DNA of 36,673 nt from an uncultured Verrucomicrobiota bacterium (GTDB taxonomy: Bacteria; Verrucomicrobiota; Verrucomicrobiia; Chthoniobacterales; JACTMZ01), in the NCBI GenBank assembly GCA_903934135.1, contig CAIZMQ010000175.1, forward strand, positions 1-36,673, written 5' to 3'. The position numbers were made by a program, and so were the translations under genes. This document shows, one piece after another, positions 15,308-23,887 of this stretch. How positions within the stretch are numbered: the stretch's first letter is position 1; each line of letters starts with the position of its first letter. The notes under the pieces were generated by a model, which ran no database searches, was not told the DNA's origin, and worked only from the letters and a program-made list of their open reading frames with translations.

Positions 15308-17443
15308 ATGTCACATACCATCATCTCGGGCCCTGTCGGCCAGAACGAGATTACCTTCGAAACCGGAAAAATCGCCAAACTCGCCGACGGCGCCGTCACC
15401 GTGCGCTCCGGCGACACCATCATCCTCGTCACCGCCGTCTCCGCAACCAAGTTGCGCGAAGGCCAGGACTTCTTCCCGCTGACCGTCGACTACAAGGAAA
15501 AGGCGGCCGCGGCCGGACAATTCCCCGGCGGCTATTTCAAACGCGAGGGTCGCCCGTCGGAAAAAGAAATCCTCACCGCGCGCATGACCGACCGACCGCT
15601 GCGTCCGCTCTTCCCGAAGGACTATTTCTTCGAGACGCAGATCATCACCATCATGCTCAGTGCCGACGGCGAGAACGACCCTGACATGCTCAGCATCAAC
15701 GGCGCCTCCGCTGCATTGAGCGTTTCGGACATCCCGTTTGACGGTCCGATCGGCGCGGTCCGCATCGGCCGGGTCGGCGGCGAATTCGTGATCAACCCGA
15801 CCCACGCCCAGCGCGAACAGAGCGACCTCGACCTCGTTTACGTCGGCAAAGAAAACGAAGTCATCATGATCGAAGGCGCTTGCGACGAACTGCCCGAGGC
15901 CGACTTCAAAGCCGCCCTCGATTTCGCGCAGGAACCAGTGCGCAAACTCATCGCCATGCAGCGTGAGTTGGCCTCCAAATCCGCCAAACCCAAGCGCGAC
16001 TACCCGCCGCTTGCGGTGGACAACGGCATGCTCGAAATCGCCTACGCCGTAGCCGGCGACCGCATCGAGGCCGCCCTCTACACATCGGGCAAAGTCGCCC
16101 GCTCGAAAGCGGTCGGCGCCCTGCGCGGCGAGGTCGAAGCCGCCATCAAGGCGAAATTCCCCGAGGCGACCCCGTTCGCCATCGGCCAAGCCTTCGACTA
16201 TCTGCAGAAGAAAGCCTTCCGCATCAGCATCCTCGATCGCAAAGAGCGCTGCGACGGACGCGGTCTGCACGACCTGCGCAAACTCGAAGCCGAAGTCGGC
16301 ATGCTGCCCCGCGCCCACGGGTCCGCCCTCTTCCAGCGCGGTGAGACGCAGGCCATGGCCCTCGCGACCCTCGCCCCGGCCGACGAGGCGCAAAACCTCG
16401 ACACCTACGCCGGCGGCGAAGCGACCAAGCGCTTCATCCTGCATTACAACTTCCCGCCGTTCAGCGTCGGTGAAGCCGGCCGCTTCGGTGGCATGAACCG
16501 CCGCGAAATCGGCCACGGCGCCCTCGCCGAGCGCTCCGTGCGTCCGGTCATCCCGCCGGAAAACGAATTCCCCTACGCCATCCGCGTGACCAGCGAAGTG
16601 ATGGAGTCCAACGGCTCCACTTCCATGGCCAGCGTCTGCTCAGGCGTGCTCGCCCTCATGGACGCCGGTGTTCCGATCAAGCGCCCGGTGGCCGGCATCT
16701 CCGTCGGCCTGGTCAGTGAACACGACGAGAGCGGCGCGATGAAGCGTTACACCACGCTGACCGACATCCTCGGCTCCGAGGATCACTTCGGCGACATGGA
16801 CTTCAAACTCTGCGGCACCTCACAAGGCGTCACCGGCTTCCAGCTCGACCTCAAGTTGCCCGGTCTGCCCCTCGACATCCTCAAGCTGGCCATCGACGAA
16901 GCAACCGAGGCCCGCGGCAAAATCTTGGAGGTCATGAACGCGGCCCTCGCTTCACACCGCACGGAAATGAGCCCGTATGCGCCGCGCATCGAAACGGTGA
17001 AGATCCCGGCCGACAAGATCGGCCTCCTCATCGGCCCCGGTGGCAAAACGATCAAGGGAATCGTCGCGGAGACCGGCGCCGAGATCAACATCGAGGACGA
17101 CGGTTCGGTCCATATCTACTCGAGCAGTGGCGACAGCCTGCGCCGGGCCAAGGAGATCATCTCCGGCATGACCAAGGACATCGAAGTCGGCGAGATGTAC
17201 CAGGGCACCGTAGTCACGATCAAAGAATTCGGCTGCTTCGTTGAAGTCATGCCCGGCAAGGACGGCCTCGTTCACATCTCCGAACTGGCCGACTTCCGCG
17301 TGAACAAAGTGGAAGACGTGGTCAAAGTCGGGGACTCGATCTGGGTCAAATGCATCGGGGTCGACGACCGCGGCAAAGTCAAACTCAGCCGCCGGGCCGC
17401 GATGAAAGATCGCGATCAAGGCGCGGTTCCGGCCGACGCCTGA
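15308..17443 (+). CDS. pnp: Polyribonucleotide nucleotidyltransferase (PNPase)
   Basis: This 3'-5' phosphorolytic exoribonuclease of 711 residues works in mRNA decay, probably as a homotrimer. It has two RNase PH-like core domains: the first with FPGGYFKREGRPSEKEILTA, the second with RCDGRGLHDLR, RGETQAMALATL and VCSGVLALMDAGVPI. An all-alpha linker separates them. A KH domain (about 563-620, IGLLIGPGGKTIKGI) and an S1 domain (about 627-697, GEMYQGTVVTIKEFGCFVEV) bind RNA. The ATG at 15308 gives the standard N-terminus; no clear ribosome-binding site precedes it. A strong terminator follows 26 nt after the stop. Complete and ordinary. Confidence 0.98.
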   Translation: MSHTIISGPVGQNEITFETGKIAKLADGAVTVRSGDTIILVTAVSATKLREGQDFFPLTVDYKEKAAAAGQFPGGYFKREGRPSEKEILTARMTDRPLRPLFPKDYFFETQIITIMLSADGENDPDMLSINGASAALSVSDIPFDGPIGAVRIGRVGGEFVINPTHAQREQSDLDLVYVGKENEVIMIEGACDELPEADFKAALDFAQEPVRKLIAMQRELASKSAKPKRDYPPLAVDNGMLEIAYAVAGDRIEAALYTSGKVARSKAVGALRGEVEAAIKAKFPEATPFAIGQAFDYLQKKAFRISILDRKERCDGRGLHDLRKLEAEVGMLPRAHGSALFQRGETQAMALATLAPADEAQNLDTYAGGEATKRFILHYNFPPFSVGEAGRFGGMNRREIGHGALAERSVRPVIPPENEFPYAIRVTSEVMESNGSTSMASVCSGVLALMDAGVPIKRPVAGISVGLVSEHDESGAMKRYTTLTDILGSEDHFGDMDFKLCGTSQGVTGFQLDLKLPGLPLDILKLAIDEATEARGKILEVMNAALASHRTEMSPYAPRIETVKIPADKIGLLIGPGGKTIKGIVAETGAEINIEDDGSVHIYSSSGDSLRRAKEIISGMTKDIEVGEMYQGTVVTIKEFGCFVEVMPGKDGLVHISELADFRVNKVEDVVKVGDSIWVKCIGVDDRGKVKLSRRAAMKDRDQGAVPADA

Positions 17444-17468
17444 GCGATCCGCCAGCAAATCACACGAA

Positions 17469-17495
17469 GGGCGTCCCCAGCGGGACGCCCTTTTT
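17469..17495 (+). terminator. Intrinsic terminator after pnp
   Basis: A perfect 9-bp stem (GGGCGTCCC-CAGC-GGGACGCCC, 17469-17490) is followed by TTTTT at 17491-17495. It lies 26 nt after the pnp stop and separates the rpsO-pnp unit from the corA group. Confidence 0.92.
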
Positions 17496-17555
17496 GCTTT
17501 CTTCCATGCGGAGCTTCGGGCAAAGGTGCAGGGTCTCTCCCCGGACGCCCTCGCC

Positions 17556-17774
17556 ATGCCTGACCCGAAGAAAGCGCCGGCCAAGCCGAAACACGCCCTC
17601 GAAACCGAAGTCATCTGGGCGGTGATCGGGCTCTACCTTTTCATCGCCGGGGTTCTCCTTCTCATCCACCACCTGCAGCCCGAGGACCGGGAAACGAGGT
17701 CCTCATCCCCCTCGCCCAGCCACGCGGCGCAGTACGGTGTCCCGGGCGGCGCACCGCACACCACCCGACCATGA
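17556..17774 (+). CDS. Small single-pass membrane protein coupled to corA
   Basis: The predicted 72-residue protein has a Lys/Pro-rich cytoplasmic N-terminus, one membrane helix at about 19-38 (VIWAVIGLYLFIAGVLLLIH), and a polar Ser/Pro-rich tail. The ATG at 17556 was chosen; an upstream in-frame ATG at 17526 would add 10 residues. Its TGA overlaps the corA ATG (ATGA at 17771-17774), so the two are probably co-translated. I do not recognise a family. A regulatory or accessory peptide for the magnesium channel is conceivable but unproven. Confidence 0.6.
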   Translation: MPDPKKAPAKPKHALETEVIWAVIGLYLFIAGVLLLIHHLQPEDRETRSSSPSPSHAAQYGVPGGAPHTTRP

Positions 17775-18736
17775 TTACCGCTTTTTTCAAGGACAACGGA
17801 ACCTTCCGCTTCACCCGCGAAGTGCAGTCCGCGGAAGAAATGAAGGGTGCGCTTTGGATCGATGTCCTCCGCCCCACGCCGGAGGAAAAAGACATCCTGC
17901 GCTCAGCGCTCGGCATCGAACTCACCCTCCAGCACCCGACCATTTACCATGAGGATGACACTCTCTTCATGACCATGGGCTTGGTGAGCAAAGACGAAGA
18001 AAACGCCACCCGGGTCAACAAGCTGACCTTCATCCTCCACGAGGACTGCGTGGTCACCCTGCACGAGATCGAGCTCATGCCCGTGGCCATCTTCGCCCAG
18101 CGCATCCGCCGCCGGGCACACCTCTACGACAACCCGAAAAAAATCCTCTGGGGCCTCCTCTTCGCCCTGAGCGAAACCGTGGCCGACCGGGTCGAAGCTG
18201 TCGGCACCGACCTCGAACAGCTCTCGAAAAACATTGCCGAGATGCCGACCGAATTGGGCACCGGCAAGACCGGAACCATGACCGAGATCAGCGAACTCCT
18301 GGCCGAACTCTCGCGCTACGAAGACTTCATCTCGCAGAGCGGTGAGAGTGTGCTGCAACTCGCCCGCGTCGTCCGCTACTTCAATGCCGAAGTCGACGGC
18401 TTCACCGACGCCGAGTTGCAGGCCCGGGTCAACGAACTGGCCGCGGACGTCGCCGGGATCAAAGACCACCTCGCCTTCGAACACGACAAAGTGCGCTACC
18501 TGCAGCAAGCCTCCATGGGTATCCTGAACATGCAGCAGAACCAGATCGTCAAGGTCTTCACCATCCTCACCGCCGTCTTCCTCCCGCCCACCCTCGTCGG
18601 CACCATGTACGGCATGAACTTCGCCCACATGCCTGAACTGTCGTGGAAGTGGGGCTTCCCCGTGACCATCTTCCTCACCTTCCTCTCCGCCATCCTTCCG
18701 CTCATTTACATCAAGCAAAAGCGCTGGCTTCGCTGA
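17771..18736 (+). CDS. corA: CorA-family Mg2+/Co2+ channel
   Basis: The predicted 321-residue inner-membrane protein has a long soluble N-terminal domain with an alpha-helical funnel (helices about 130-250) and two C-terminal membrane helices. The signature YGMNF ends the first, followed by the short periplasmic loop AHMPELSWKWG and the second helix ending in a basic tail (IKQKRWLR). The GMN motif is the CorA selectivity filter; the family conducts Mg2+ and sometimes Co2+ or Ni2+ as pentamers. The start overlaps the stop of the small membrane protein by four bases. The SUI1-domain gene follows after 6 nt and probably shares the transcript. Confidence 0.95.
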   Translation: MITAFFKDNGTFRFTREVQSAEEMKGALWIDVLRPTPEEKDILRSALGIELTLQHPTIYHEDDTLFMTMGLVSKDEENATRVNKLTFILHEDCVVTLHEIELMPVAIFAQRIRRRAHLYDNPKKILWGLLFALSETVADRVEAVGTDLEQLSKNIAEMPTELGTGKTGTMTEISELLAELSRYEDFISQSGESVLQLARVVRYFNAEVDGFTDAELQARVNELAADVAGIKDHLAFEHDKVRYLQQASMGILNMQQNQIVKVFTILTAVFLPPTLVGTMYGMNFAHMPELSWKWGFPVTIFLTFLSAILPLIYIKQKRWLR

Positions 18737-18742
18737 TCCGTT

Positions 18743-19129
18743 GTGGCGCGGGAAAAGAAACAGCGCATCGCCACCGAAGCGGCACCCGCCGCGTTCACCC
18801 ATCCTTTCGCTTCGCTTGATCTCGGACCGCTGCGCAACGCCCCACCCGCCCCGCCTCCTAGGGCCTCCCCGCCAGCCAAAGAATCAAAAGAACGCCTCCT
18901 CCTCCGCCGCTCCACCGCCCGCCGCGGCGGCAAGACCGTCCTTGTCCTCGAAGGCTTCTCTCCCGCCTGGAACGCGGCCAAGCTCGAATCACTGCTCCAC
19001 GAGCTGAAAACATCACTCGGCTGCGGCGGTAAAGTCGAAGCCCGTACCCTCGCCCTTCAAGGCGAACTGGCCGACCGCCTTATCCCGCTCCTTGAAACCC
19101 GCGGCTTCGCCATCAAACGTGGTTGGTGA
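18743..19129 (+). CDS. SUI1/YciH-family translation initiation factor-like protein
   Basis: The predicted 128-residue cytoplasmic protein has an N-terminal half that is basic and Pro/Ala-rich. The second half is a SUI1 (eIF1-like) domain: RRGGKTVLVLEGFSPAWNAA, then LLHELKTSLGCGGKVEARTL, LQGELADRLIPLLETRGF and a basic end. The G-CGG-K-loop and the 'LQG(D/E)' strand are the family marks. Bacterial YciH proteins discriminate initiation complexes in some species, but the role is not settled. The start is GTG at 18743, 6 nt after corA. It is 3' convergent with the aminotransferase gene. Confidence 0.88.
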   Translation: MAREKKQRIATEAAPAAFTHPFASLDLGPLRNAPPAPPPRASPPAKESKERLLLRRSTARRGGKTVLVLEGFSPAWNAAKLESLLHELKTSLGCGGKVEARTLALQGELADRLIPLLETRGFAIKRGW

Positions 19130-19155
19130 GGGTGCTCTGCGGTCGACCTTCCCAT

Positions 19156-19186
19156 CCCTCAGCGTTCTCCGCGCCGTCTGCGGTTT
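19156..19186 (+). repeat. CTCCGCG/CTGCGG-type short repeat
   Basis: CCCTCAGCGTTCTCCGCGCC then GTCTGCGGTTT has about a 10-nt internal period and resembles 25888-25918 closely (CTCCGCGCC-CTCTGCGGT) and 2384-2416 more loosely. It lies in the 78-bp convergent spacer after the SUI1 gene. Confidence 0.5.
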
Positions 19187-19207
19187 CAATGACCCCGCCG
19201 CCCGTCG

Positions 19208-20734
19208 CTACGACTTCGCCAAGCACTTCGTCCCCCAACCGCACGGACCGTAGCAGTCCGGCTTGGAGAAGCTGTGCATCTGCGGGGCCGGCGGCACGTC
19301 GCCCGGCTCGAGTTTCACACTCTTCAGCGTGTCTTCGAGACGGTTGAGCGTCTCGTCGAGCAGTTCCTGCGGCACGTTGAGCGCCGGCTCGATGCGGATA
19401 CTTTCCGCGCTGATCAAGGTGCCCGCGGTCAACACGCGGCGATGGAACATACCCTGCGCGACCTTGTAACCGACCGTCGATGAAGGGAATTTCATGCCGA
19501 TGAGCAAGCCCTGACCCGTCACCTCTTTCAAAATGTCCGGATAGCGTGCCTTCAGTTCGTTGAGCTTGGCCATCATGTAGTGGCCCTTGCGCGCGGCCTG
19601 GCCCGGAGTGTCTTCCTCGAACATGACCTCGATGGCGGCCAAGGCGGCCGCACAGGCGATCGGATTGCCACCCGTTGTCGTGGTGTGCATGAAGGGATTC
19701 GGTTCCATCACGCTCCAAATTTTCGCGGTGGAGAAAAAGCCACTGCAAGCCACCACGCCGCCGCCAAGGGCTTTGCCGAAGCACATGATGTCCGGTGTGA
19801 TCCCCGAATGATCGACGCCGAAAAGTTTGCCCGTGCGGCCGAAACCGGTCTGCACCTCGTCGGCGATGAGGAGAACCTTGTAATGATCGCAGATCGCGCG
19901 GAGGCGCGGCAGGAAGTCCGGCGGCGGCACAATAGCCCCCGCTTCGCCCTGCACCGGTTCAATGATGACCGCGGCCATGCTGTCACCCACCATATGGGCC
20001 GCTTCGAGTTCCTTCTCCACCGCACAGGCGCAGCCATAGGGTACAAAACGCACGCCTTCGAGCAGGGGCAGGAGGGGCTGGCGGAAGACCGCTTTGCCGG
20101 TCACGGACAATGACCCGAGTGTCTTCCCGTGGAAACCTTTCTGCATCGAAATGATGCCCTTCTTTCCGGTGTAAAGCTTGGCCAGTTTCAGCGCGCCTTC
20201 GATCGCTTCAGTGCCGCTATTGGCGAAGAAGCCTTTTTGGATGTCACCGGGCGTGATGTGCGCGATGACGCGGCCGAGTTGCGCGCGGAGAGGATCGAGC
20301 ATTTCCTGGGAGTATTGCGGCGAGCGGTCGAGCTGCGCTTTGACCGCTTCGATGATTTTCGGATGACGCAGCCCGTAGCTGTAGAGCCCGAAGCCGCCGA
20401 GCATGTCGATGAACTCCCGCCCGAGGGCATCGCGGATCAGCGAGCCCTGACCCTCCCACTCGGTGAAGGCGAATTCACCGCCGAGGGTGGCCGACTTGCG
20501 GTGCTCGAGAAACCCCGCATTGATGTGCTGGGCGAAATTTTCCACCGTCTGCTCGGCAATCCGCTGCCGCGCCTCGAGCGAGATGTCCTTGGCCGGCTTC
20601 TTGACCAGATCGAGCATCCACCGCGCTTCCTCCAAGGCGTATTCGTGATCGCGCAGATGCGGGGATTCCAAATGCTTGGATGAGACATCAGCCGCACTCG
20701 TCGCGCGGGAAGGAGGTGTTTCCGACAAAGCCAT
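19208..20734 (-). CDS. PLP-dependent class III aminotransferase (putrescine/ornithine aminotransferase-like)
   Basis: The predicted 508-residue PLP enzyme shows the class III fold: GGFGLYSYGLRHPKIIEAV, FFANSGTEAIEGALKLAK, GFHGKTLGSLSVTGK, then DEVQTGFGRTGKLFGVDH and the PLP lysine in DIMCFGKALGGGVV. The overall pattern, with an N-terminal extension of about 70 residues, is like putrescine aminotransferase (PatA/YgjG). It would move an amino group from a diamine or ornithine-like donor to 2-oxoglutarate. The C-terminal tail adds three cysteines (494, 498, 504) in KPDCYGPCGWGTKC, which is unusual. ATG at 20734 is preferred over TTG at 20752. The exact substrate is not resolved. Confidence 0.9.
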   Translation of the reverse strand: MALSETPPSRATSAADVSSKHLESPHLRDHEYALEEARWMLDLVKKPAKDISLEARQRIAEQTVENFAQHINAGFLEHRKSATLGGEFAFTEWEGQGSLIRDALGREFIDMLGGFGLYSYGLRHPKIIEAVKAQLDRSPQYSQEMLDPLRAQLGRVIAHITPGDIQKGFFANSGTEAIEGALKLAKLYTGKKGIISMQKGFHGKTLGSLSVTGKAVFRQPLLPLLEGVRFVPYGCACAVEKELEAAHMVGDSMAAVIIEPVQGEAGAIVPPPDFLPRLRAICDHYKVLLIADEVQTGFGRTGKLFGVDHSGITPDIMCFGKALGGGVVACSGFFSTAKIWSVMEPNPFMHTTTTGGNPIACAAALAAIEVMFEEDTPGQAARKGHYMMAKLNELKARYPDILKEVTGQGLLIGMKFPSSTVGYKVAQGMFHRRVLTAGTLISAESIRIEPALNVPQELLDETLNRLEDTLKSVKLEPGDVPPAPQMHSFSKPDCYGPCGWGTKCLAKS

Positions 20735-20788
20735 GATGTTTTTAATAAACAACGGCCCACGCGGTCCCGCAAGGGGATTCGGGCCCGG

Positions 20789-22171
20789 TCACAGGGTGAA
20801 TTCCCCCGCCTCAACAGGTTCGGCGCAACGTTTGGCGTGCACGCTGACCACCCGGCGACCGTCGGTCTGGCTCACCGTGAACTCGTATCCGTCGATACGC
20901 ACCGTCTCGCCCTTCTTGGGCAAATGGCCGAGTTCGTGGGTCAAATACCCGCCGATTGTACTCACCTCGGTGCTCTCGGCTTTCACCCCGATCAAATCCT
21001 CGAGATCGTGCAGCGCTACGCCGCCCTCGAGCACGAATTCGTCTTCGCCGACCTTGCGGTACTCCTCTTCGTCGGTGTCGAACTCGTCCTGGATTTCACC
21101 GACCAGTTCGGCCAGCACATTGTCGAGCGTGACCACCCCGACCGCACCGCCGTACTCGTCGACCACCACCGCCAAGTGCGCGCCTTTGCCGAGAAAAAGT
21201 TTGAGCAAGCGCTCGAGCGGCATCAGCTCCGGCACATGCAGAAGATCACGCTTGATCGAGGCAAGGTCCGTCCTGTCCGCCTGGACCAGGGCGAGCAAGT
21301 CTTTGATATGGACCAGACCGATACTGTCGTCAAAGCGACCGCGGCAAAGTGGAAACCGCGTATGGCGCGATTCGAGGGCGGTGCCGAGGTTGTCGTCGAA
21401 ACTTTCCTCCAGATCGAGGAATACCACCTCGCCGCGCGGTGTCATGATGTCGCGCACCACGCGTTTGCGCAAATCGAGCGCGTTGATCAGGATCTCGCGG
21501 CCCAATGTGCTGACCGTTCCGCCATCGCCATCCGACGTGTTGCGCAGAAGGGTGCGCAACTCGTCCTCCGTATCCTCCCCCCCCAAGCGCGGGTCAGGCG
21601 GGGTTCGCAGCACGGTGCGCAAGATCCAACCGGAGGCAAAATCGACCACCCGAACCAGCGGGCGGAGCGTGAAATGGAACAGCCGCATCGGCCCCGCCGT
21701 CCAAAGCATGATCTTCCGCGCACGACGGATGGCCAGTAACTTCGGCACCTGTTCACCGACCACCACATGAAGGAAAGCGAGCAGGGCAAAGACAGCCGCG
21801 AAAGCGATGGCTGACACCACCGCCTCGCTGCCGATTCCGACCCAATGCAACCACGGCTCGAGCAGTCGGGCCACGAAGGGCGCGCCGACCCAGCCCAGTC
21901 CAAGACTGGTCAAAGTGATGCCGAGTTGCGCCGCCGAGAGGTAGGGCTGCGTATTCTGCAGCATTTTGCGCACGCGGGCCCCGTTGCGGCGCCCACCGAA
22001 ATCATCCTCCTCGTCCCAGCCGCCGGCGCGAAGCTTCACCATGGCAAACTCGGCCGCGACAAAGAATGCGTTGAGCAACAGGAGCGCCGCCACAGCCAGC
22101 AGGCGCAGGCTGGCACCATCGGCCACCTCCGGCAAGGCGGAGGCCAAGGGTTGGTAATGGGGAAAATTCAT
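20789..22171 (-). CDS. CNNM/HlyC-CorC-type membrane protein with CBS pair
   Basis: The predicted 460-residue inner-membrane protein has an N-terminal DUF21/CNNM domain with about four helices (LRLLAVAALLLLNAFFVAAE first). Next come two CBS motifs (about 210-330: RDIMTPRGEVVFLDLEESF and LAVVVDEYGGAVGVVTLDN) and a C-terminal CorC_HlyC domain (about 345-440: FVLEGGVALHDLEDLIGV). Family members are implicated in Mg2+/Co2+ export or haemolysin-named functions. The ATG at 22171 begins just before the first helix; the frame stays open upstream to 22246 without family features. The aminotransferase gene follows 54 nt downstream. Another Mg2+-linked gene (corA) is only 2 kb away. Confidence 0.92.
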   Translation of the reverse strand: MNFPHYQPLASALPEVADGASLRLLAVAALLLLNAFFVAAEFAMVKLRAGGWDEEDDFGGRRNGARVRKMLQNTQPYLSAAQLGITLTSLGLGWVGAPFVARLLEPWLHWVGIGSEAVVSAIAFAAVFALLAFLHVVVGEQVPKLLAIRRARKIMLWTAGPMRLFHFTLRPLVRVVDFASGWILRTVLRTPPDPRLGGEDTEDELRTLLRNTSDGDGGTVSTLGREILINALDLRKRVVRDIMTPRGEVVFLDLEESFDDNLGTALESRHTRFPLCRGRFDDSIGLVHIKDLLALVQADRTDLASIKRDLLHVPELMPLERLLKLFLGKGAHLAVVVDEYGGAVGVVTLDNVLAELVGEIQDEFDTDEEEYRKVGEDEFVLEGGVALHDLEDLIGVKAESTEVSTIGGYLTHELGHLPKKGETVRIDGYEFTVSQTDGRRVVSVHAKRCAEPVEAGEFTL

Positions 22172-22239
22172 TATCGGGTCGATCACGCTGATCAAAGGAA
22201 GGACGGAGCGTCGGCTCCGGCGCGCGATCGACAACATCG

Positions 22240-22259
22240 GCGGCACCGGGCGGTGCCGC
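22240..22259 (-). terminator. Strong hairpin downstream of rpsN
   Basis: GCGGCACCG-GG-CGGTGCCGC is a perfect 9-bp inverted repeat, 12 nt past the rpsN stop. Folding gives a stem of about 8 bp with a 4-nt loop. No U-tract follows on the minus strand, so it is a terminator-like structure only. Confidence 0.45.
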
Positions 22260-22271
22260 GCGAGACACCTG

Positions 22272-22541
22272 CTACCAGCTTGCTTTGGTCACACCCGGGA
22301 TCAAACCCGCACAGGCCAGCTCGCGGAAAGTGAGGCGAGACATTTGAAATTCACGGATGAAAGCACGTTTGCGGCCCGAGACACGGCAACGGTTCGACAA
22401 GCGCACCGGGCTGGCATCGCGGGGCAACTGGGCCAGAGCAAGATAGTCACCCTTCTTTTTGAGCTCAGCGCGCAACGCGGCGTGTTTGGCCACCGTTTTG
22501 CGCTTGCGCTTTTCGCGCTCTGTCCATGCTGTCTTTGCCAT
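22272..22541 (-). CDS. rpsN: 30S ribosomal protein S14
   Basis: Predicted 89-residue S14, a head protein of the 30S subunit. The sequence MAKTAWTEREKRKRKTVAKH starts it, and the conserved RLSNRCRVSGRKRAFIREF and SRLTFRELACAGLIPGVTKA end it. The zinc-ribbon cysteine pairs of the short S14 type are absent, so this is the long zinc-independent (C-) form. ATG at 22541 gives the standard N-terminus. The gene stands alone rather than in a ribosomal-protein operon, and is divergent from the Pro-rich protein gene. Confidence 0.97.
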   Translation of the reverse strand: MAKTAWTEREKRKRKTVAKHAALRAELKKKGDYLALAQLPRDASPVRLSNRCRVSGRKRAFIREFQMSRLTFRELACAGLIPGVTKASW

Positions 22542-22727
22542 ATGATTAAGAAATAGTCGTCTAGGATGCATCGGACGGGACTCCGGCGCAAGATCTAAAT
22601 CGGTGGAAGGACAAAAAACCTCCGGTCTGGAGCGAAATAATTGACACCCTCCGGATGAAGGTTAATTCTGATCGACTTGGTCGACGAAAGCCTCGCGCCT
22701 CGTCGTCGCCCCGAGAAAAATCCCGCC

Positions 22728-23525
22728 ATGAACGAGCCCAAAAAAGAAACTGTCCGCATCGTCCTCCCGCCCCGCCTCGACGGAAAACCGGGCACCGCCA
22801 ACCCCCGGGAGGCCGCGATGGTCAACCTTCCGCCAAAACCCCTGCCAACCGCGACCGGCGCACCGCCGACCATGCCCTCGCCTCCGAAAGCCGGCACGCC
22901 GGCCACCCCGGGTGGTATCATGCCACCGGCACCGCCCAAACCGTTTGCCATGCCGTCCATGCCCAAGCCCGGGATGACCGCCACTCCTCCGGCCCCGGCC
23001 ATGCCAAAACCGCCCGGTGCACCTGCCGCACCCACCGCCGCGCCCCTGCCTCCCAAGCCGTTGGGAACTGGACCTGCTGCCGCACCCAGGCCTCCGGCAC
23101 CGGCCGCGCTGAAACCCCCGGTTCCGGGGGTCCCATCCGCTCCTGCCGCACCCAAGCCCGCTTCAGCCCCCCTCCCGTCCGCGCCCTCGACTTCCGGCGG
23201 GGCCATGCCTCCCAAGCCGGTATCCGCGGCACCCAAACCTGCGGTTGTGGCTCCTGCCGCGCTTAAACCCGCTTCCGCGGCCGAGGCGAAAAAAAGCACT
23301 GCCAAGGTCGATGTCGCCCCCCCGTCTCGCCCCGCCCCGCAGGCCACGGTGAAAATTGCCCCAGCCAGCGCCGCCGCAAGTCCTGCCCCGGCGATGAAGA
23401 CCGCCGCGCCGGCTGAAGTTTCGTCCGGCGACGCCACCCCTGACTCGCTCACCGGCATCCTCGCTATTGCCGCGACTGTCGCCGCCCTCGCCGCAGTTGG
23501 TATCCAAGTGTGGATGTTCCTCTAA
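22728..23525 (+). CDS. Pro/Ala-rich protein with C-terminal membrane anchor
   Basis: The predicted 265-residue protein begins MNEPKKETVRIVLPPRLDG, continues with about 200 residues dominated by Pro, Ala, Lys and Met in PPxP-like steps, and ends with one helix (about 241-264, LTGILAIAATVAALAAVGIQ). No signal peptide is seen, so it is probably tail-anchored with the disordered part in the cytoplasm. thioredoxin follows 28 nt downstream. I recall similar 'KKETVRI-LPP' proteins beside trxA in Verrucomicrobia, but that is from memory. The ATG at 22728 fits the charged N-terminus better than the upstream start at 22677. The antisense frame is open too because Pro codons reverse to Gly codons. Function unknown. 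Confidence 0.72.
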   Translation: MNEPKKETVRIVLPPRLDGKPGTANPREAAMVNLPPKPLPTATGAPPTMPSPPKAGTPATPGGIMPPAPPKPFAMPSMPKPGMTATPPAPAMPKPPGAPAAPTAAPLPPKPLGTGPAAAPRPPAPAALKPPVPGVPSAPAAPKPASAPLPSAPSTSGGAMPPKPVSAAPKPAVVAPAALKPASAAEAKKSTAKVDVAPPSRPAPQATVKIAPASAAASPAPAMKTAAPAEVSSGDATPDSLTGILAIAATVAALAAVGIQVWMFL

Positions 23526-23553
23526 AAAAACAACCCAACCCACAACCCGAAAC

Positions 23554-23883
23554 ATGGCCAGCACCAACGTTCTGCAACTCAACGACAGCAATTTCGACAG
23601 CGAAATCAACAAAGGTACTATCCCCGTCCTGGTCGATTTTTGGGCCCCTTGGTGCGGTCCCTGTCGCATGATCGCCCCGGTTCTCGACAAAATCGCCGAT
23701 GCCATGGTCGGCAAAGCCGTGGTGGCCAAAGTCAATGTCGACGAAGCCCCCGGGGTGGCCAGTCGCTTCCGCGTTTCCTCCATCCCGACCTTGCTTTTCT
23801 TCAAAAACGGCGAGGTGAACGGCCAAATTGTCGGCCTGCAAAGCGAAGCCGATCTGACCGCAAAGCTCACCGCTTTGATGTAG
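23554..23883 (+). CDS. trxA: Thioredoxin
   Basis: Predicted 109-residue cytoplasmic disulfide reductase. The active site is W33-C34-G35-P36-C37 in VDFWAPWCGPCRMIAPVLD. The cis-proline loop is RVSSIPTLLFFKNGE, and the buried Asp of the VDF strand is present. The ATG at 23554 gives the usual N-terminus; the frame extends upstream into the Pro-rich gene without homology. It lies 28 nt after that gene and probably shares its transcript. Complete and ordinary. Confidence 0.97.
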   Translation: MASTNVLQLNDSNFDSEINKGTIPVLVDFWAPWCGPCRMIAPVLDKIADAMVGKAVVAKVNVDEAPGVASRFRVSSIPTLLFFKNGEVNGQIVGLQSEADLTAKLTALM

Positions 23884-23887
23884 TTAG

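Noticed and set aside
15311-16516. A 401-codon frame opposite pnp
   Set aside because: It is the antisense of conserved PNPase core sequence and has no family pattern.
22595-23458. A 287-codon Gly/Ala-rich frame opposite the Pro-rich protein
   Set aside because: Pro codons (CCN) read as Gly (NGG) on the other strand. The plus strand has a charged start, a proper C-terminal helix and lies in line with trxA. I cannot fully exclude the antisense frame.
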